A stretch of DNA of 28,618 nucleotides from JALRAP01 sp046302815. Its GTDB lineage: Bacteria > Bacteroidota > Bacteroidia > AKYH767-A > OLB10. The stretch spans positions 1-28,618 of the forward strand of contig JBKCHO010000126.1 of NCBI GenBank assembly GCA_046302815.1. The letters run 5' to 3'. This document shows positions 23,683-28,618 of this stretch, one piece after another. The notes below the pieces were generated by a model. That model saw nothing but the letters and a program-made list of their open reading frames with translations. It searched no databases and was not told the origin of the DNA. Made by a program: the position numbers and the translations under genes. Positions within the stretch are counted from its first letter, which is position 1. Each line of letters opens with the position of its first letter.

Positions 23683-23697
23683 TAAAAAAATGATAAA

Positions 23698-25239
23698 ATG
23701 ATCAGAACCACGCTTACCACTTTCTTTTTGATTGTGTCAATCTCAGTTTTTGGACAAATTCAAACATTGCAGAAGCTCGGACAGCTATCTTTCAACACCA
23801 CTTGTGCTGGTGTTTGGCACTATGTTGATTCTGTTGGAAACGAATATGCGCTTTTAGGTAATGGCGATGGGCTTGTTATCGTTGATGTTAACGATCCCTC
23901 CAATCCCGTAGTATTGCATACCGTACCTGCCGCCCCCAGTTTGTGGAGGGAAGTAAAAACCTATGGTCATTATGCTTATGCTGGCACCGAAGGTGGGGGT
24001 GGTATTACTATTGTTGACTTGAGTGGCTTGCCAGCCACATATAACTCGAAGACATATACTGGTGATGGCGCCATATCGGGCCAGCTGGGCTCGTCTCATA
24101 CTGTTCAGGTTTTTGGAGAGTATTTGTATGCTTTCGGAACAAGTATTGGAACCGTAATTTGCAGTTTAGCCGATCCATGGAATCCGGTTTATGTAGGCAC
24201 CTATTCTAATTTTTATGTTCATGATGGAACAGTTCGTAATGATACACTCTGGTCATCTGAAATTTTCAATGGACAGTTTTCAATTGTCGACATTACCAAC
24301 AAGGCTAATCCTATTGTTACAGCCTCTTACACAACACCTGGAAATTTCAACCACAATGGCTGGTTCTCCGATGATGGCAGATATTTCTATACCACTGATG
24401 AATATAACAACACGCCATTAGGAGTTTTCGATGTTTCTGATATCAACAATATCACTCTTGTAAACACCTACTATAACGATACCATGCCCGAGAAAGAGGT
24501 GCATAATGTAAGGGTATTCAATGATTATCTGATAAATCCCTCTTATGGTAGTCAGCTTACTATTGTGGACGGCGCTCGTCCTTTGAATTTAATTGAGATT
24601 GCAAGATACCAGACGGGTGCGTTTCTGTGTTGGGATGCATCTCCATACTTGCCATCCGGCAATATCATTGCAACCGATATGGATGGTGAGTTTTATGTGT
24701 TTGCACCCTATTATCAGCGAGCATGTTACTTGGAGGGAACTGTTACCAACGTTGTAAGTGGTGCTCCCATCTTAAATGCTAATGTGAAGATCATCACCAC
24801 TACCGCTGGTGATTCCACTGATTTGTTAGGTGATTATTATACCGGTTATCCCACAGCAGGCACTTTTGATGTTGAATTTTCTGCCGCTGGCTATAATACT
24901 AAAACTATAAATGGTGTCGTTTTGACCAATGGAAATTTAACCATATTGGATGTTACATTGGATCCGCTTGTGGGGTTGGAGGAATTAGCAGTTAATCCAA
25001 TAAAATTCGCTCCCAACCCAGTTTCTGATGTATTACATATGAAAATTGATGGATATCCTGGCGGTGTGCAAGCAGCAGCCTCCGTCTATGATCAAAGGGG
25101 TGTATTGGTCTATCAAGGCAAATTGGCTCCCGGCGGTTCTCTGAACTTGGATGTCTCTGATTGGTCCAAAGGAATTTATTCAATGCTGGTTAGTGGAGAA
25201 AAATTCTCTTTGCCTGCGACAAGATTCGTAAAACTCTAA
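23698..25239 (+). CDS. Choice-of-anchor B family protein with T9SS sorting domain
   Basis: A 513-residue exported protein. Signal peptide about 1-19 (VFG|Q). The main part (about 20-340) is a beta-propeller-like region with LVIVD-type repeats: GDGLVIVDVNDPSNPVVL, GGITIVDLSGLPA, GQFSIVDITNKANPIV and SQLTIVDGARPLN. A carboxypeptidase-regulatory-like domain follows (about 344-420, LEGTVTNVVSGAPILNANV), then a T9SS type A domain (about 435-513, FAPNPVSDVLHMKIDG). I recall this as the choice-of-anchor B family, which is surface or secreted and of unknown function. It is 4 bases upstream of the DMT gene, so the two are probably one transcript. Confidence 0.9.
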   Translation: MIRTTLTTFFLIVSISVFGQIQTLQKLGQLSFNTTCAGVWHYVDSVGNEYALLGNGDGLVIVDVNDPSNPVVLHTVPAAPSLWREVKTYGHYAYAGTEGGGGITIVDLSGLPATYNSKTYTGDGAISGQLGSSHTVQVFGEYLYAFGTSIGTVICSLADPWNPVYVGTYSNFYVHDGTVRNDTLWSSEIFNGQFSIVDITNKANPIVTASYTTPGNFNHNGWFSDDGRYFYTTDEYNNTPLGVFDVSDINNITLVNTYYNDTMPEKEVHNVRVFNDYLINPSYGSQLTIVDGARPLNLIEIARYQTGAFLCWDASPYLPSGNIIATDMDGEFYVFAPYYQRACYLEGTVTNVVSGAPILNANVKIITTTAGDSTDLLGDYYTGYPTAGTFDVEFSAAGYNTKTINGVVLTNGNLTILDVTLDPLVGLEELAVNPIKFAPNPVSDVLHMKIDGYPGGVQAAASVYDQRGVLVYQGKLAPGGSLNLDVSDWSKGIYSMLVSGEKFSLPATRFVKL

Positions 25240-25243
25240 TCGA

Positions 25244-25615
25244 ATGAAGGGCGTTTCATCCATTGCCCTCTTGATCATTGCCAATTGTTTCATGACATTG
25301 GCTTGGTATGGTCATTTGCAATTCCAGAGAATACCATATCTGGCGAAGCTTGGAATTTTTGGAGTCATTATGGTTAGCTGGGGAATTGCCCTTTTTGAAT
25401 ATTTTTTTCAGGTCCCGGCTAATCGTATAGGATATCTTGGCAATGGTGGGCCATTTGATTTGTTTCAATTGAAAATCATACAAGAGGTCATTTCCTTAAC
25501 GGTGTTTACATTGTTCGCCGTACTCATCTTTAAAACTGATAAGTTGGCTTGGAATCATTTGGTCGGGTTTATGTTTATGGTTCTTGCAGTCTTTTTTGTT
25601 TTCAAAAAGTGGTGA
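25244..25615 (+). CDS. DMT family protein (DUF486)
   Basis: A 123-residue inner-membrane protein with four helices (about 4-20, 30-52, 72-95 and 100-120), the size and shape of the DUF486 family within the drug/metabolite transporter superfamily. Typical residues are FMTLAWYGHL and SWGIALFEYFFQVPANRIGY, followed by FQLKIIQEVISLTVF. DUF486 proteins are small relatives of SMR transporters; no substrate is known. It starts 4 bases after the T9SS gene, which is an unusual pairing. Confidence 0.93.
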   Translation: MKGVSSIALLIIANCFMTLAWYGHLQFQRIPYLAKLGIFGVIMVSWGIALFEYFFQVPANRIGYLGNGGPFDLFQLKIIQEVISLTVFTLFAVLIFKTDKLAWNHLVGFMFMVLAVFFVFKKW

Positions 25616-25667
25616 TGGCATGCTATTGATTTATTCTTGTTTCATTTATACATTCAAATAATTCATC

Positions 25668-26129
25668 ATGTCATTAATTTTACTTTCAATCATCATCCTG
25701 TTAGGAATCGTCCTTTTGGTATTGGAGATTTTGATGCTGCCAGGCCTTATTGCCGGAGTGGCTGGTGTGGTGTTGATGATGCTTTCTTTAGCTTGGGTTT
25801 ATGTTGATCATGGAACTACAACTGGAAACATTGTTTTTGCCTGTACTATATTATTGACTTTTGTTGCAGTTTACGCTTCGTTGAAGAGCAAGGCTTGGAC
25901 TCGTTTCGGATTGAAGGATACCATAGGAGGGAAAGTGAATGACATATCATTCACTCGTGTGCAGGTTGGTGATAAGGGTAAGTGTGTTTCGGCTCTAAGG
26001 CCATCTGGTACGGTGGAAATCAATGGACACAGGTTGGAGGCCAATACCAATGGAAAGATTTTGGACCCGGGTTCTGAAATCGTTGTAACTGAAGTCTTAC
26101 CCGGTAAGGTAGTTGTCGAGCTTTCATAA
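25668..26129 (+). CDS. NfeD family protein (short form)
   Basis: A 153-residue membrane protein. Hydrophobic helices lie at about 2-21, 26-48 and 56-73. The C-terminal OB-fold-like domain (about 95-153) reads VGDKGKCVSALRPSGTVEINGHRLEA and then GSEIVVTEVLPGKVVVE, which is the NfeD signature. It lacks the N-terminal ClpP-like protease domain of long NfeD proteins. Short NfeD proteins work with flotillin-like proteins in membrane microdomains, and the floA gene lies 113 bases downstream, matching that pairing. Confidence 0.93.
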   Translation: MSLILLSIIILLGIVLLVLEILMLPGLIAGVAGVVLMMLSLAWVYVDHGTTTGNIVFACTILLTFVAVYASLKSKAWTRFGLKDTIGGKVNDISFTRVQVGDKGKCVSALRPSGTVEINGHRLEANTNGKILDPGSEIVVTEVLPGKVVVELS

Positions 26130-26193
26130 AATTGCCCTGATCCATTAAATTACTACTCATGTTCATTCAATTATTCTTAAATTCACATCTGAA

Positions 26194-26201
26194 TATTTTT
26201 G
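26194..26201 (+). promoter_or_regulatory. Candidate -7 promoter box for floA
   Basis: TATTTTTG fits TAnnTTTG exactly and ends 41 bases before the floA ATG at 26243. It suggests that floA can be transcribed apart from the NfeD gene. No clear -33 TTG is present. Confidence 0.4.
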
Positions 26202-26242
26202 ATTAAATACCTGTTTTAATAACAACCTAATACCTCAATCCA

Positions 26243-27226
26243 ATGGCTCTACCCTTTATGGTTCTTGTCGTCATAGCGGCAGTTATCGTCTTCTTTCTGT
26301 TCATGTATTTTGTTCCGGTCAATCTTTGGATTACGGCGGTTTTTTCAGGTGTCAAGATCAGTATCTTGGATTTGGTACTTATGCGATTAAGGAAAGTTCC
26401 TCCAAGTATAGTTGTGAATGCCCTTATAAATGGAACCAAGGCCGGTCTAAGTATCACAGCCAATGAAATCGAAACGCACTATTTAGCGGGAGGAAATGTA
26501 TTTAATGTAATTAAAGCACTCATATCTGCCGATAAGGCAAATATTCCTTTGACCTTTAAAACTGCCACAGCCATCGATTTGGCAGGAAGAGATGTTTTTG
26601 ATGCCGTACAGTTATCAGTAAACCCTCGCGTTATCGATACACCACCTGTATCTGCAATGGCCAAAAATGGGATTCAACTTCTAGTGAAGGCTCGAGTTAC
26701 CGTAAGAGCTAACATCAATCAGTTGGTTGGTGGTGCAGGTGAAGAAACCGTTTTGGCAAGGGTGGGAGAGGGTATTGTTACAAACATTGGTTCGGCACAC
26801 GATCATAAATCAGTTCTCGAGAACCCGGATCAGATATCTAAAACTGTTCTTGCTAAAGGTTTGGATGCAGGAACTGCCTTTGAAATCTTATCAATTGACA
26901 TTGCAGATATAGATGTAGGAGAAAACATCGGCGCAAAACTTCAAACAGAGCAAGCTAGCGCTGATTTGAAAGTTGCCCAAGCCAAAGCAGAAGAGCGTCG
27001 CGCACTGGCTGTTGCTCAAGAGCAAGAGATGAAGGCCAAGGCACAGGAGGCTAGGGCAAAAGTTATTGAAGCAGAAGCGCAAGTTCCCCAAGCCATGGCC
27101 GAAGCATTCAGAACGGGCAACATGGGAATCATGGATTATTACCGGATGAAAAATCTACAAGCGGATACCGATATGAGGGATTCTATCGCAAAACCTGGCT
27201 CTGCTCAAGCACCTAAAAAAGACTGA
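26243..27226 (+). CDS. floA: Flotillin-like protein FloA (UPF0365)
   Basis: A 327-residue SPFH-domain membrane scaffold that organises ordered membrane microdomains. An N-terminal membrane segment (about 5-35) is followed by the FloA-specific ISILDLVLMRLRKVPP and the SPFH domain (about 60-230, containing PLTFKTATAIDLAGRDV and VKARVTVRANI). A charged Ala/Glu-rich coiled coil (about 235-290, QAKAEERRALAVAQEQEMKA) promotes oligomerisation. The length is normal for the family. It pairs with the NfeD gene upstream. Confidence 0.96.
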   Translation: MALPFMVLVVIAAVIVFFLFMYFVPVNLWITAVFSGVKISILDLVLMRLRKVPPSIVVNALINGTKAGLSITANEIETHYLAGGNVFNVIKALISADKANIPLTFKTATAIDLAGRDVFDAVQLSVNPRVIDTPPVSAMAKNGIQLLVKARVTVRANINQLVGGAGEETVLARVGEGIVTNIGSAHDHKSVLENPDQISKTVLAKGLDAGTAFEILSIDIADIDVGENIGAKLQTEQASADLKVAQAKAEERRALAVAQEQEMKAKAQEARAKVIEAEAQVPQAMAEAFRTGNMGIMDYYRMKNLQADTDMRDSIAKPGSAQAPKKD

Positions 27227-27302
27227 TTTTGAGCTATTTGCCTTTTGTAGATGATTTTTGTCATATCTTTTTTTAGCTGAATATCAATATTTTGTAGCCA
27301 AG

Positions 27303-27336
27303 GAAGGTTCCATTCATTTATTAATGGGCAACCTTC
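27303..27336. other. Imperfect hairpin in the floA to T9SS-gene gap
   Basis: GAAGGTTCCATT (27303-27314) pairs with AATGG-GC-AACCTTC (27323-27336): a 12-bp stem with a two-base bulge and an 8-base loop. No T-run follows, so it is not a standard terminator. It lies 40 bases before the ATG at 27376 and would fall in the leader if transcription starts upstream. The rest of this 149-base gap shows only a weak ATGA/TCAT hairpin with a T-run at 27251-27274. Confidence 0.4.
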
Positions 27337-27375
27337 TCATTCCCTTGCCGTACAAGGTTTCGATAACCGTTTTGT

Positions 27376-28485
27376 ATGGCTACAATTTACAGGAGCAAAT
27401 TATCCTATACACGATATTTAACCTATTCCGGGTTGATGTGTGTTTTCCTGTTGGGATCTTGGAGTTTGAGACCTCTAAAAGTTGAAGCAGCATGCGAAAC
27501 AGCTTTTACTTTGGACTGGAGTGACCCTACAACCTATTCGGTTTCTTGTGGTAGTGTAACACCATCTGGTTGGAAGGTTTCCAACCAAACCTGTCAATAT
27601 GTGTCGCCTCTATTTAGTGTGGGCACATCCAGTGATGGTAGTCCCAAACAAGTTGATTTGTCCCTTCGGATAAATCAAAGTGGAAACTTGGATGCGGATG
27701 ACTCAGCGCGTGTTACCATATATGTTAACGGTGTCTCCTACACCAACTATGTTTTTATAGGAAATAATTCCAATTCTGTATTTTCTATCAATCCATTGTT
27801 TTCGGTTCCATCGGGAGGTAATTACCATGTTGTCATCACTTTATTGACAAACGCATCCAATGAGTTTTGGACCATTAAAAGTGGTGATTTCACCACCTGT
27901 GTTATTGAGAATACCCCATTGCCTGTTTCATTGGTAAGGTTTGAGGCCGAACGAAATCCCGAGGGTCATGTATTATTGTATTGGGACACTCAATCTGAAT
28001 CCAATAACGACTACTTCACTGTTTCTAGGTCCACTAATTCCTCCGCATTTGATGTAATTAGCAAAGTCAGTGGCGTGGGTAACTCCAATGGACAAAATCA
28101 ATATAAGCATTATGACGCTCAAGCTCCTGCTGGATTGTTGTATTACCGATTGGCTCAAACGGATTTCGATGGAACCGAGAAAATGCTCAAAATAATCAGT
28201 GTAGTAAATAACAAGGTTTCCAATTCAAGTCAGCAATTCAGACTTCGTTCCAATCCATTTCAAAGCTTCATTTGGATAGAGGTGGTTTCAGCTCAAGCCC
28301 AAAAGGCTCAATTGAGATTGTTAGCAAGCACGGGTGAAGAAACCTTTTCTGAATATGTTTTTCTATCCAAAGGACACAATGATTTAAGAGTTGAGATACA
28401 AGATGATTTTCCTGCCGGTATATATACTTTGGTATTTAAGTTGGATTCGGGAGAGCTGTTTTTCGCGAAAGCCATTAAACGATGA
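27376..28485 (+). CDS. Secreted protein with T9SS sorting domain
   Basis: A 369-residue exported protein. The N-terminus is unusually long for a signal peptide: basic residues, then a hydrophobic core (about 19-28) and a probable cut at VEA|A (about residue 38). Residues about 40-175 form a beta-rich domain with four cysteines and no family I recognise. Residues about 182-275 match the fibronectin-like segment that often precedes T9SS tails (LPVSLVRFEAERN, then YYRLAQTDFDG). The C-terminus (about 290-369) is a T9SS type A domain (LRSNPFQSFIWIEV). It is likely a surface protein of unknown function. The remaining 133 bases of the window hold no gene that I can see. Confidence 0.85.
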   Translation: MATIYRSKLSYTRYLTYSGLMCVFLLGSWSLRPLKVEAACETAFTLDWSDPTTYSVSCGSVTPSGWKVSNQTCQYVSPLFSVGTSSDGSPKQVDLSLRINQSGNLDADDSARVTIYVNGVSYTNYVFIGNNSNSVFSINPLFSVPSGGNYHVVITLLTNASNEFWTIKSGDFTTCVIENTPLPVSLVRFEAERNPEGHVLLYWDTQSESNNDYFTVSRSTNSSAFDVISKVSGVGNSNGQNQYKHYDAQAPAGLLYYRLAQTDFDGTEKMLKIISVVNNKVSNSSQQFRLRSNPFQSFIWIEVVSAQAQKAQLRLLASTGEETFSEYVFLSKGHNDLRVEIQDDFPAGIYTLVFKLDSGELFFAKAIKR

Positions 28486-28618
28486 TTTTGTAATTGACAA
28501 GTTTTTGCCATTTTACAATTTCACATTCCTGCATTATTTTAAGCATAAATATTGATGTTGTTTTATGGATTTTTGAAATATCGGATAATTATCCTAATTT
28601 CACATAAAAGCAATAATC

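Noticed and set aside
27258..27485. 75-residue plus-strand frame before the last T9SS gene
   Set aside because: It overlaps the real signal-peptide coding region in another frame, with no domain and no promoter of its own.
28583..28594. 12-base palindrome GGATAATTATCC near the window end
   Set aside because: It is a single copy in AT-rich DNA with no gene visible downstream to interpret it.
1..28618. tRNA, rRNA, CRISPR, IS or prophage signals
   Set aside because: I saw no direct-repeat arrays, transposase or integrase motifs, or tRNA-like cloverleafs; short ncRNAs cannot be excluded by eye.

Overview
The window looks like chromosomal DNA from a member of the Bacteroidota, probably Flavobacteriales-like. 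The reasons are: several secreted proteins end in a type IX secretion (T9SS) type A sorting domain; the gene order DUF1599 / BT_3928-type DoxX-thioredoxin / ABC permease / tpiA is one I recall from this phylum; a BatA-domain protein precedes a divergent dihydroorotase; and several upstream regions carry the Bacteroidota -7 promoter core TAnnTTTG. I see no tRNA, rRNA, IS element, CRISPR array or phage gene, and no gene-free stretch longer than 300 bases. Taxonomy and family names come from reading the proteins, not from searches.

Layout. 1-3301 (+): the 3' end of a DUF1599 gene, a DoxX/thioredoxin membrane protein, an OppB/DppB-type permease and triosephosphate isomerase. 3321-8343 (-): a tightly packed seven-gene run, in transcription order GNAT acetyltransferase, MATE transporter, small lipoprotein, fmt, class III sirtuin, UPF0316 membrane protein and a lone cytochrome c oxidase subunit III. 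Three of its junctions are ATGA overlaps. 8544-14203 (+): a secreted CotH-kinase protein with T9SS tail, a small lipoprotein, an exported YD-type repeat protein, a VTC (polyphosphate polymerase-like) protein, a DUF4956 membrane protein and a DUF2490 outer-membrane barrel. 14150-16181 (-): PhoH-family PIN/ATPase followed by the rRNA methyltransferase RlmE, whose tail overlaps the DUF2490 gene. 16353-19663 (+): BatA/vWA-like membrane protein coupled to a dihydroorotase homologue that has lost its metal histidines. 19723-23566 (-): a coiled-coil lipoprotein and a 931-residue Ig-like/lamin-tail T9SS protein, each with a clear intrinsic terminator. 23698-28485 (+): a choice-of-anchor B T9SS protein, a DMT (DUF486) membrane protein, the NfeD/FloA flotillin pair and another T9SS protein.

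How the genes fit together. Most are housekeeping: glycolysis, initiator-tRNA formylation, rRNA 2'-O-methylation, respiration and membrane microdomains. The most interesting unit is 8544-14203. It combines a surface-exported CotH-type kinase, a cytosolic triphosphate-tunnel (VTC) enzyme, a multi-pass membrane protein, a periplasm-facing lipoprotein, an exported repeat protein and an outer-membrane barrel, so it spans every compartment of the envelope. A plausible but untested reading is an envelope polyphosphate or phosphorylation system. The second notable item is the pseudo-dihydroorotase at 18398-19663.
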